From: Smaragdicoccus niigatensis DSM 44881 = NBRC 103563
GTDB lineage: Bacteria; Actinomycetota; Actinomycetes; Mycobacteriales; Mycobacteriaceae
Assembly (NCBI RefSeq): GCF_000380645.1
Contig: NZ_AQXZ01000014.1
Coordinates: 186,001-250,000, forward strand
Length of the DNA: 64,000 nt
Direction of reading: 5' to 3'
Shown: positions 34,311 to 41,339 of the stretch, piece after piece
Layout of the letters: the number at the start of each line of letters is the position of its first letter
Position numbering within the stretch: position 1 is the stretch's first letter
Translations under genes and position numbers: made by a program
The notes under the pieces: generated by a model
What the model was told of the DNA's origin: nothing
The model's database searches: none
What the model saw: the letters and a program-made list of their open reading frames with translations, nothing else

Positions 34311-34802
34311 CTAGTCGCGCGCCCTCGCCAGCCATTCCCGCGCTGGCGCCAGCGCGCCTGTCCCATCGCCGTTCGCGGTCTTGTCCCCGCGAGACGCCAG
34401 GTCGGCGATGGTCACGCCCCGCAGTGATGCTCGCCAGGCCGCATCGGCGGCCAGCATGACGGCGTTGATTCCACACGGGGCCACGCACTTCTCGGGCGGG
34501 GTCTGACACGGCCCGCGCTGCCGGATTTCGGTGCACACAAACGACGGGCTCGCGCCGTTCACGGCTTCGACGACATCAAGGACGCTGATCTCGTTCGCGG
34601 GACGACCGAGAACATAACCGCCGCCCTTGCCTTGAATCGAGCGAATGATTCCGGCCCGTGCGAGGCCCTGCAGATGCTTCGCGAGGTAGCTCGGCGACAC
34701 GTCATGGAATTCCGCGAGGTGCGACGCGGGCGTCGGGCAATCGGCGATGCGCAGGACGACACAACAGTGCAGCGCCCACTCCACTCCGTCGGAAAGCTTC
34801 AT
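34311..34802 (-). CDS. rsrR: Rrf2 family redox regulator, RsrR-like
   Basis: The 163-aa protein starts at ATG 34802. The winged HTH has SHLAEFHDVSPSYLAKHLQ and a wing RSIQGKGGGYVLGRP. Cys residues at 90, 99, 106 and 110 differ in spacing from IscR/NsrR. Glu8 and His12 are also present; in Streptomyces venezuelae RsrR the [2Fe-2S] ligands are, as I recall, Glu8/His12 of one subunit and Cys90/Cys110 of the other, an exact positional match. RsrR is likewise divergent from an NmrA-type NAD(P)-binding gene, as here. It is probably a redox switch for that neighbour. Confidence 0.85.
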   Translation of the reverse strand: MKLSDGVEWALHCCVVLRIADCPTPASHLAEFHDVSPSYLAKHLQGLARAGIIRSIQGKGGGYVLGRPANEISVLDVVEAVNGASPSFVCTEIRQRGPCQTPPEKCVAPCGINAVMLAADAAWRASLRGVTIADLASRGDKTANGDGTGALAPAREWLARARD

Positions 34803-34824
34803 TCTCACCCCTTGACGCGGACAC

Positions 34825-34856
34825 TTCTTGTCTGAGTATAGTAATCGGACAAAGAA
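34825..34856. promoter_or_regulatory. candidate RsrR operator
   Basis: TTCTTGTCTGA at 34825-34835 and TCGGACAAAGAA at 34845-34856 form an inverted repeat with one mismatch and one extra base around GTATAGTAA. It lies between the divergent rsrR-like and NmrA-like genes. The spacer may hold the -10 region of the plus-strand gene. Confidence 0.55.
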
Positions 34857-34876
34857 TATCCAAGTTAGGGGGCGTC

Positions 34877-35623
34877 ATGAAGGTCGTCATCGTGGGTGGA
34901 ACCGGACTGATCGGCAGGAAGGTGCGCGAGCGTTTGGAAGCGCTGGGGCACACGGTCCTCGCGGCGTCGCCGAGCACTGGCGTGAACACGGCAACGGGCG
35001 AAGGCCTTGCCGACGCGCTCGTCGGAGCCGATGTCGTCGTCGACGTCACCAATCCGCCGAACTGGGACGCCCAGGCACTCATCGACTTCTTCACGACATC
35101 GACCGCGAACCAGCTGAAAGCTGAGGTGGAGGCGGGGGTCGGACACCACGTTGCGGTCTCGATCGTCGGCGCCGAGCGCGCGCCGGACAATTTCTACATG
35201 GCAGCCAAGATTGCCCAAGAAAAGGCTTTAGAGGGCGCGCCGGTTCCGACGACGATCGTCAAGGCGACGCAGTTCTTCGAGTTCATGCGCACGGTTGCGG
35301 ACACCAGTACGACCGATGGCCAGGTCCGCGTCACCGACGCCACGCTGCAGCCCATCGCGGCCGACGACGTTGGCGATCGGGTTGTCGACGCAGTTCTCAA
35401 CGGCCCGGCCGGAGTCGTCGAGATCGCCGGCCCGCAGGCGATCCCACTGTCGGAGCTCGTGCGACGGGTTCTCGAAGCCGAGGGTGAGTCGCGCGCGGTC
35501 GTGCCCGACCACTCGGCCGGCTACTTCGGCACTGTCATCGAAGACTCCACCCTCATCCCCACCCCTGGAGTGAACGCCTGGATCGCGGAGCGGGACTTCG
35601 ACAGCTGGCTGGCCGCGCGATAG
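34877..35623 (+). CDS. NmrA-like NAD(P)-binding protein
   Basis: The 248-aa protein starts at ATG 34877 after AGGGGG. MKVVIVGGTGLIGRKVRERL binds NAD(P). The middle part with VVVDVTNPPNWDAQAL, HHVAVSIVGAERAPDNFYMAAK and TIVKATQFFEFM fits the atypical-SDR NmrA group, where an active-site Tyr is usually lost. It may sense or use NAD(P)(H) and is the expected target of the divergent RsrR-like regulator. Confidence 0.88.
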   Translation: MKVVIVGGTGLIGRKVRERLEALGHTVLAASPSTGVNTATGEGLADALVGADVVVDVTNPPNWDAQALIDFFTTSTANQLKAEVEAGVGHHVAVSIVGAERAPDNFYMAAKIAQEKALEGAPVPTTIVKATQFFEFMRTVADTSTTDGQVRVTDATLQPIAADDVGDRVVDAVLNGPAGVVEIAGPQAIPLSELVRRVLEAEGESRAVVPDHSAGYFGTVIEDSTLIPTPGVNAWIAERDFDSWLAAR

Positions 35624-35632
35624 CGTCGGCGC

Positions 35633-36013
35633 GTGGACGGTTCGGCGGACATCGAAGGCGAACTTCTGCGGCGGGAACCGCTGTTTCATCACCGGGTGCT
35701 GGGGACGTCTCGCGCCGATTTCCTGAGGCAGACCTCGGAGGACTTCTGGGAAGTCGGTGCCTCGGGCCGGCGGTATAGCCGCGAAGAGGTGTGGGCGGTG
35801 CTCGAGCGGCGGTTCGAGAGCGATGACGAAGAGCCCTGGGAGATCTCCGCTTTCCGAATCCGGCAGCTCGCGGACAACGTTTTCCTCGCGACGTACCGAC
35901 TCGTGCAGGCGGGTACGCGAATCACTATGCGCGCGACCTTGTGGGAGCGCGCCGGTGACGACTGGCGGGCGATCTACCACCAGGGAACAATTAATTCAGA
36001 AAAAGAGGTTTGA
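35633..36013 (+). CDS. SnoaL/NTF2-like (DUF4440-type) protein
   Basis: The 126-aa protein starts at GTG 35633, 9 nt after the NmrA-like gene. It has an NTF2-like layout: LLRREPLFHH helix, DFWEVGASGRRYSREEVWAVL, then beta strands NVFLATYRLVQ, TMRATLWERAG and WRAIYHQGT. Small DUF4440 proteins bind or modify undefined ligands and are common as second genes in operons. It is probably co-transcribed with the NmrA-like gene. Confidence 0.75.
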   Translation: MDGSADIEGELLRREPLFHHRVLGTSRADFLRQTSEDFWEVGASGRRYSREEVWAVLERRFESDDEEPWEISAFRIRQLADNVFLATYRLVQAGTRITMRATLWERAGDDWRAIYHQGTINSEKEV

Positions 36014-36194
36014 ACCCGCGCAATTGTGGGTAAGGCCGTCGAAAATTAGTGGACGAATGGTTTCGTGCACACGAACAATAACCGACAATTCACACCACCA
36101 ATGGGTGATAGAACGCATTTCCGCAGGTAGAAGCCTCTATCGAGAAACCACTTCTGTGGCACATGGGGTTTGTGTTACGTTTGAATTCTGCAAT

Positions 36195-36225
36195 ATTCGT
36201 TACGACACCGTTAAGGGTCGAAATC
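36195..36225. promoter_or_regulatory. conserved upstream element, copy A
   Basis: ATTCGTTACGACACCGTTAA at the start of this stretch, then GGGTCGAAATC, recurs with few changes at 38219-38250 before the second cassette. It lies 80 nt before the lipoprotein start. The rest of the AT-richer gap 36014-36304 holds no gene. It is probably a promoter or operator shared by the duplicated cassettes. Confidence 0.55.
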
Positions 36226-36304
36226 ACGCGGTTGCAATTTTCCGTTCGTCGTAACCGGTCTTCCGGCAGTCAACCAGCGTGTTCCGACTCGGGGTGGGGG
36301 AACA

Positions 36305-36763
36305 ATGCAATCCAGCGTGTGCCGCAGCGCGTGGGTGCTGGCCGCCGTGCTCCTGGTGACGACAGTCGCCGCGTGTGGCGGCAAAGTTCCGACGAAGCCG
36401 AAGCATGCGGAAACCGCACCGATTCCGACCGTCACGGAGATGGACGCGTGGCTCCGTCACGCGATTGATCCCACGATTCCGGCCGCCGAGAAACAGGACC
36501 TTGTTCAGGGCAGTATCGCCGACCCCGACCTGGTGTCGAAGGTGCTGTCGCTGTACTCGACTGAGGGCGCGAAACTGCAGGTCAAAGATGTCGTGAAGCG
36601 CGATCCGACGTCGATCATCGTTGATGCCGACCTCGATCTCTGGTCGGAGACCCGTCCGCAGCAGGTGCCGTTCGTCTATGACGGCGGCGTGTGGAAGATC
36701 GAGAAGGACTACGCGTGCCGGCTCACGGCGGTCCTCAACCTCTCGTCACCCGCGTGCGTGTGA
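36305..36763 (+). CDS. MTB12-like lipoprotein, cassette copy A
   Basis: The 152-aa protein starts at ATG 36305. The signal peptide ends in VAAC, a lipobox-type site at Cys22. The mature domain has APIPTVTEMDAWLRHAIDP, DLVQGSIADPDLVSKVLSLYS, SIIVDADLDLW and QVPFVYDGGVWKIEKDYAC, similar in layout to the MTB12/CFP-2 low-molecular-weight antigen domain of Mycobacteriales. Two late Cys (DYAC, SPAC) may form a disulfide. It lies 6 nt before the partner membrane protein gene and is duplicated at 38362-38820. Confidence 0.8.
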   Translation: MQSSVCRSAWVLAAVLLVTTVAACGGKVPTKPKHAETAPIPTVTEMDAWLRHAIDPTIPAAEKQDLVQGSIADPDLVSKVLSLYSTEGAKLQVKDVVKRDPTSIIVDADLDLWSETRPQQVPFVYDGGVWKIEKDYACRLTAVLNLSSPACV

Positions 36764-36769
36764 GCCGCC

Positions 36770-37957
36770 ATGACGATCACCAGCGAACGGCCCAGGGCGA
36801 GAAGGCGACAGCGTCCCGCCGGACTGCATCTTTCGCCCGCGGGGTTGCGCGCATTTCTTGCCGTTGTTGTCGCGGTACAAATCCTCAAGGGCGTGACCGC
36901 GCCGCTGTCGATCTACACGAAGTCGGCCTGGTTCGTCGACTACCGGTACGGCTTCGTCCGACGCGGACTGGGTGGCCAGATCACCGGGCAGTCGGAGTTG
37001 GCGGTCAACGCTGCGATTGCGATGTGCTGGGTCCTGCCGATCATCGCGATTGTCGTGGTGCTCGAACTGCTGGTCCGCCGCTGGACAGCCGCATCGACGT
37101 CGTTGGCGATCCTGCTCGCGTGCAGTCCGCTCGTGGTCGGCGAGCTGGCCTACTTCCGGCGGACGGACCAACTGGGACTTGTCGTCCTCGTCCTCGTCGG
37201 AGTGGCCTGTCTTCAGTTGCGGCGATCGCTGCTGCCGACGCTGGCCGGGCTCGGCGTGGTTCTCGCGGTGCTCGTTTTCGTGCACGAAGCGACGCTGCTC
37301 ATCTGGGGTCTGGCGGCCGTTCCGATGGTGTTCGTGACGGGAAACCGATCGCGACTGAGGAACATTCGTTTGTCTGCCGCTGCAGTCGGTCCGGGACTGC
37401 TGGCGCTCGTGGGGATCGTCATCGCGGGGAGGGTGACGCCCGCAGTTGCGACGCAGCTCCGTGAAGACGCTGCGCTTGGCGGCCCGACGGTATTCCGTTT
37501 CCTGTCCCAGGGCATCGCTGACTCGTTCGGCGAGGTCTCTTACGTCGGGTTGAGCAAACACCTCGCCCAGCTCACTTTGGGCGCGCTGTTGATCTTGGTC
37601 CACGTCGTGTGGATTCGTCGTTCGGTCGGACTGCAATGGGTGTCGATGTTCACTCGACTCGACCGGCGCACTTTGCTCGCCGTCTCTGCGCTGACCGGTG
37701 GCACCGTCTTCGCCGTGTTCGCCACGGGAATCGACTGGATGCGCTGGTTCAGCAGCTTCGGCGCGACCGCGCTGGTGGTGGTCGCATTCGCCGTGCTGGC
37801 AGTCGACGAACGACCGATGTCGAGCCGAACTGTGCATGTGTCGTGGACCCAAGTGGCGGTCGTCGCGTACCTCACGATCCTGTCGCCCACGCCCGAATTC
37901 GAGCCAAGCCTTCCGATCCCCGATGTCGGCGCGGCCCATCGGCTGCTGGGCTTGTGA
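36770..37957 (+). CDS. polytopic membrane protein with YGFVRRGL motif, cassette copy A
   Basis: The 395-aa protein has about ten hydrophobic helices after a basic cytoplasmic N-terminus. The first extracytoplasmic loop carries FVDYRYGFVRRGLGGQI, and a mid-membrane FVHEATLLIWG segment follows. These D, R and HE positions are shared with the second copy and recall GT-C or EpsG/Wzy-like polymerase/transferase proteins, but no family can be named with confidence. A role in transferring or polymerising sugars at the outer face is inferred. It forms an operon with the lipoprotein upstream. Confidence 0.75.
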   Translation: MTITSERPRARRRQRPAGLHLSPAGLRAFLAVVVAVQILKGVTAPLSIYTKSAWFVDYRYGFVRRGLGGQITGQSELAVNAAIAMCWVLPIIAIVVVLELLVRRWTAASTSLAILLACSPLVVGELAYFRRTDQLGLVVLVLVGVACLQLRRSLLPTLAGLGVVLAVLVFVHEATLLIWGLAAVPMVFVTGNRSRLRNIRLSAAAVGPGLLALVGIVIAGRVTPAVATQLREDAALGGPTVFRFLSQGIADSFGEVSYVGLSKHLAQLTLGALLILVHVVWIRRSVGLQWVSMFTRLDRRTLLAVSALTGGTVFAVFATGIDWMRWFSSFGATALVVVAFAVLAVDERPMSSRTVHVSWTQVAVVAYLTILSPTPEFEPSLPIPDVGAAHRLLGL

Positions 37958-38196
37958 GTGCACGGGCTTTGCGCGGATCACCGCGACTGCCCGCTCCGGC
38001 AACCTGTGGCAAACCGGCGCAACGGCCAGTAACAATTTAAATCTGCACCATTTGAGTTTAGCGCCTGATTTCTTCCTGGGTGTCCGCCGAAATGCGATTT
38101 CGGACTCCCGAAACAATGGCTGAATTTTGAACCATTTCTCGACCACCGCCGACCATATCGGCAGGTAAACGATGTGACTGGCTCTTCTTTGAACTT

Positions 38197-38250
38197 GGGC
38201 AACCTTTTTGCCCGGATAATTCGTTACTACACCGTTAACGGCTGGAAATC
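38197..38250. promoter_or_regulatory. hairpin plus conserved upstream element, copy B
   Basis: The 404-bp gap 37958-38361 holds a hairpin GGGCAA-CCTTT-TTGCCC at 38197-38213, possibly a terminator for cassette A. The copy-B element ATTCGTTACTACACCGTTAA with CGGCTGGAAATC follows at 38219-38250. The element lies 112 nt before the lipoprotein start. No gene is visible in the rest of the gap. Confidence 0.55.
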
Positions 38251-38361
38251 CGATTGCCGCGCCTTGCGGGCTACCGTGGCTAGCGGTTGATCTTCAGGGG
38301 GATCGCCGATTAGTTGACGAGTTCAGCAATCAAACAGCCAACCAGCGGGGGCGGGCGGATT

Positions 38362-38820
38362 ATGCGATCCAGGGTGTGCCGAAGCGGATTTGTCATATCG
38401 GCCGCGCTCCTGGCGCCGGTGGTTGCGGCGTGCGGCGGGCAGGTGCCGGTTCGGCCGCCAGCGCCGGTGGGTGCACCGATCCCGAGCGTTGCTGAAATGG
38501 ACGCGTGGCTTGCTCACGCCACCGATCCCAAGATCTCGGCGGGTGAGAAGCAGGGGCTGGTGCAGGGCAGTGTGGCCGACCCGGACCTGGTCTCGAAGGT
38601 TCTGTCGCTGTACACCGATGAGGGCGCGCAGGTCCAGGTGCGGAGCGTCGTCCAGCGGGATCCGAAGTCGATCATCGTCGACGCCGACGTCGACCTGTGG
38701 TCCGAGAAACACCCTCAGCAAGTTCCGTTCGTATACGACGACGGAGTCTGGAAAATCGAAAAGGACTACGCCTGCCGGCTCGCCTCGGTCCTGCAGCTGT
38801 CCTCGAGAGCATGTGTGTAG
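38362..38820 (+). CDS. MTB12-like lipoprotein, cassette copy B
   Basis: The 152-aa protein starts at ATG 38362 (MRSRVCRSG). The lipobox-type site is VAAC. The mature domain APIPSVAEMDAWLAHATDP, GLVQGSVADPDLVSKVLSLYT and QVPFVYDDGVWKIEKDYAC is very similar to copy A. Differences cluster in the signal peptide and the linker, as expected for two functional paralogues. It shares the operon with the membrane gene 6 nt downstream. Confidence 0.8.
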   Translation: MRSRVCRSGFVISAALLAPVVAACGGQVPVRPPAPVGAPIPSVAEMDAWLAHATDPKISAGEKQGLVQGSVADPDLVSKVLSLYTDEGAQVQVRSVVQRDPKSIIVDADVDLWSEKHPQQVPFVYDDGVWKIEKDYACRLASVLQLSSRACV

Positions 38821-38826
38821 GACGTC

Positions 38827-40014
38827 ATGACCATCACTCTTGAACGGCCAAAGTCGACTGTTCAAACGACCTCCGCTGGGCTGCGCCTGACGCCGGCTCT
38901 CCTGCGGGTCTTTCTCCTTGCCGTCGTCGGACTCCAGGTGGTGAAGTCCGCGACCGTACCCAACTCCGTCTATGCGAAGTCGATGTGGTTCGTCGACTAT
39001 CGGTACGGTTTCGTTCGCCGCGGTCTCGGTGGACAGATCACCGGCCAGTCCGATCTCGCGGTCAACGCCGCGCTCATCATCTGCTGGGTCGTGCCGATCG
39101 TCGCGATTCTCATCGTCCTCGAACTGCTCGTGCGCCGGTGGACAACGGCATCGACGTTCCTGGCTCTGCTGATCGCGTGCAGTCCGTTCGTCGTCGATGA
39201 GCTGGTGTACTACCGCCGTACGGACGAACTCGCGCTGATCGTTCTCGTACTGACCGGCGTCGCTTGTTTACGCCTGCGGCGGTGGTTGCTGCCCGCAGTC
39301 GGAGGTCTCGGCCTGGTGCTTGCGGTGCTTGTTTTCGTGCACGAAGCGACGCTGCTCATCTGGGGCCTGGCGGCGGTTCCGGTCGTTTTCATCACCGGAG
39401 AACGGTCCTGGCGAAGGAATGTGCACCTTTCCGGCGCGGCTGTTGGCCCTGCTTTCCTGGCTCTATTGGTCATCGTCATTGCCGGGAAGGTCACTCCCGC
39501 GGTGGCGACGCAACTTCGCGAGGACGCCGCGCTGCGTGGACCGACGGTGTTCCGATTCCTGGTCCAGGGGATTTCCGATTCGATCGGCGAGGTTTATTAC
39601 GTTGGCCTCACCAAGCATTTGGCCCAGTTGACGGTCGGCGCGTTGCTCGTTGTCGTCCACGTGCTGTGGATCCGCCGCTCGGTCGGATTCGGCTGGCTGT
39701 CGCGATTCACTCGCCTCGACCGACGGACCTCGGCCGCGATCGCACTGCTGATGGGGTCATCGGTCGTGGCGGTCTTCGCCACGGGCACCGACTGGATGCG
39801 TTGGTTCAGCAATTTCGGCACGGCCGCGCTGGTCGTGGTGGCGTTCGCGGTGCTGTCGACAGACGAAGAACCGATGGCCGATCGAGCGGTGACCCTGTCG
39901 TGGGCTCAGGTCGCTACGATCGTCTACCTCACGGTCTTGACGCCGACGCCAGAGATCGAGCCCAATGTGCCGGTTCCGGATGCGGGTGCTTTGTTCCGGC
40001 TGTGGGGCCCGTAA
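38827..40014 (+). CDS. polytopic membrane protein with YGFVRRGL motif, cassette copy B
   Basis: The 395-aa paralogue of the gene at 36770 retains FVDYRYGFVRRGLGGQITG, FVHEATLLIWGLAAVP, ATQLREDAAL and DWMRWFSNFG. Identity is spread along the length, which indicates constraint on the whole fold. N-terminus and the last cytoplasmic residues diverge most. A lipid-linked-sugar or envelope assembly role is inferred from topology; the lipoprotein partner may act as an accessory subunit on the outer face. Confidence 0.75.
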   Translation: MTITLERPKSTVQTTSAGLRLTPALLRVFLLAVVGLQVVKSATVPNSVYAKSMWFVDYRYGFVRRGLGGQITGQSDLAVNAALIICWVVPIVAILIVLELLVRRWTTASTFLALLIACSPFVVDELVYYRRTDELALIVLVLTGVACLRLRRWLLPAVGGLGLVLAVLVFVHEATLLIWGLAAVPVVFITGERSWRRNVHLSGAAVGPAFLALLVIVIAGKVTPAVATQLREDAALRGPTVFRFLVQGISDSIGEVYYVGLTKHLAQLTVGALLVVVHVLWIRRSVGFGWLSRFTRLDRRTSAAIALLMGSSVVAVFATGTDWMRWFSNFGTAALVVVAFAVLSTDEEPMADRAVTLSWAQVATIVYLTVLTPTPEIEPNVPVPDAGALFRLWGP

Positions 40015-40044
40015 GTCACCGTCGGCTGCAAAGATCGGACGCAT

Positions 40045-40887
40045 ATGTCCTCGCGGCTCACGACCTTCTCGAACGGTAAGTACACGTTCGACGTCATTGA
40101 CGAAGGTCCGCTCGACGGACCTCCGGTCGTGCTCCTGCATGGGTTTCCGCAAACCGGCGCGAGTTGGGCTCGCCTGGTTCCGCATCTCCACGCGCGCGGA
40201 TTTCGCACGTTCGCGCCGACCCAGCGCGGTTACTCCCCGGGTGCCCGTCCGCGAAGTCGATTCCAGTACCGGATCGGGGCGCTGGTCGGAGACACCCTCG
40301 CGTTGATCGATGCGCTGGGCACTGAATCGGTGCATCTGGTCGGCCACAACTGGGGGTCGACCGTAGGCTGGGCCGTCGCCGCGAGGCACCCACATCGCGT
40401 GAAATCATTTGTCTCCATTTCTGTTCCGCATCCGGTGGCGTTCCTGCGGGCGTGTCTGACGAGCAGCCAGTCGATGCGGTCCTGGTACATGCTGGCGTTC
40501 CAGGTGCCGTGGATTCCGGAACGAATACTCGGTATGAAACAGCAGCTTCGAGAAGGGCTCGCGGGAACCGGAATGGTCGACGACCAGATCGACCGAATCG
40601 TCGATGACGTTGCTGGCACGGGTGCGATGCACGGGGCCGTCAACTGGTACCGCGCGATGTTCATCGCGGGACCCGAGGCTTTGCGCAAAGTGACCGTGCC
40701 GACCACGCACGTCTGGAGCACACGGGACGGGTTGATGGCGCGGAAGACCGCCGAACTCGCGGGTGACTACGTCACTGGTCCGTACCGCTTGGAAGTGCTG
40801 GATGCCACGCATTGGGTTCCGGACGACTGTCCCGAGGAACTGGCGGCGATCATCGCGGAGCGGGCGGGATCCACCGGGGTGGGGTGA
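40045..40887 (+). CDS. epoxide-hydrolase-like alpha/beta hydrolase with Asn at nucleophile position
   Basis: The 280-aa protein has an alpha/beta fold with oxyanion motif LLHGFPQ (residues 31-36) and FAPTQRGYSPGARP, as in epoxide hydrolases and haloalkane dehalogenases. The nucleophile elbow reads GHNWGS; Asn102 replaces the expected Asp (GHDWG). The acid may be in WSTRDGLM, and the His is in DATHWVPDD. The codon is AAC, unambiguous in this sequence. The enzyme could be inactive, use another mechanism, or be matured by deamidation. It stands just after cassette B, probably independently transcribed. Confidence 0.8.
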   Translation: MSSRLTTFSNGKYTFDVIDEGPLDGPPVVLLHGFPQTGASWARLVPHLHARGFRTFAPTQRGYSPGARPRSRFQYRIGALVGDTLALIDALGTESVHLVGHNWGSTVGWAVAARHPHRVKSFVSISVPHPVAFLRACLTSSQSMRSWYMLAFQVPWIPERILGMKQQLREGLAGTGMVDDQIDRIVDDVAGTGAMHGAVNWYRAMFIAGPEALRKVTVPTTHVWSTRDGLMARKTAELAGDYVTGPYRLEVLDATHWVPDDCPEELAAIIAERAGSTGVG

Positions 40888-40971
40888 GTCCATCCCTGGG
40901 GTACCTGGTTGGGTTCTCGAACTTCGACCACGATCAACATCAACAAAGTTGATCGAGAAGTTGGGGAATTC

Positions 40972-41280
40972 ATGTTCATGCGACAAGTTGGCGCCGGGGT
41001 TTTCATGGCGGGGATCGCACTTGGCTCGGTGCTCGGGGCAACCACCGTCGCCCAGGCGAAAGTGCCGGCCGGAACGTACGCGCTGAAGAACGGCTACTAC
41101 AACGAGACGCCAGCCTCGACCGGTTTGCGGGAAACCTGCGATTACTACACGGCCGAGGCCAACAAGTATCTGACGAATGGCCAGACCCAGTCGGCGACGC
41201 AGTTTGTGGCCGAGGTGAACCAGGCCAAGGGCTGCACGATCGTTTATCACTCGTACTCATTCGCCCAAACCGCTTACTAA
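40972..41280 (+). CDS. small secreted protein, function unknown
   Basis: The 102-aa protein starts at ATG 40972 (ATG 40978 is the alternative). The signal peptide MFMRQVGAGVFMAGIALGS ends near AQA. The mature part of about 70 aa has two Cys (ETCDYYT and KGCTIVYH) that may form one disulfide, and it is Tyr/Thr-rich. No family is recognised. It lies 59 bp before the BacA-type transporter gene. Confidence 0.65.
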   Translation: MFMRQVGAGVFMAGIALGSVLGATTVAQAKVPAGTYALKNGYYNETPASTGLRETCDYYTAEANKYLTNGQTQSATQFVAEVNQAKGCTIVYHSYSFAQTAY

Positions 41281-41339
41281 AAGGTTTCGACTTTTCGATC
41301 ATGGTCCGGTAGCGGAATTGGCTCGTTTACATTGAGCCG

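Larger units (their letters stand above)
36195..40014 (+). repeat. tandem duplication of a two-gene lipoprotein/membrane-protein cassette
   Basis: Cassette A is the element at 36195, the lipoprotein gene 36305-36763 and the membrane gene 36770-37957. Cassette B is the element at 38219, 38362-38820 and 38827-40014. Both lipoproteins have 152 aa, both membrane proteins have 395 aa, and both spacings are 6 nt. The intergenic DNA outside the element has diverged, so the duplication is old and both copies appear maintained. Confidence 0.85.

Noticed and set aside
38197-38213. Hairpin as a riboswitch of cassette B
   Set aside because: Only a single 6-bp stem is visible and it lies before the conserved promoter-like element, so a terminator for cassette A is simpler.
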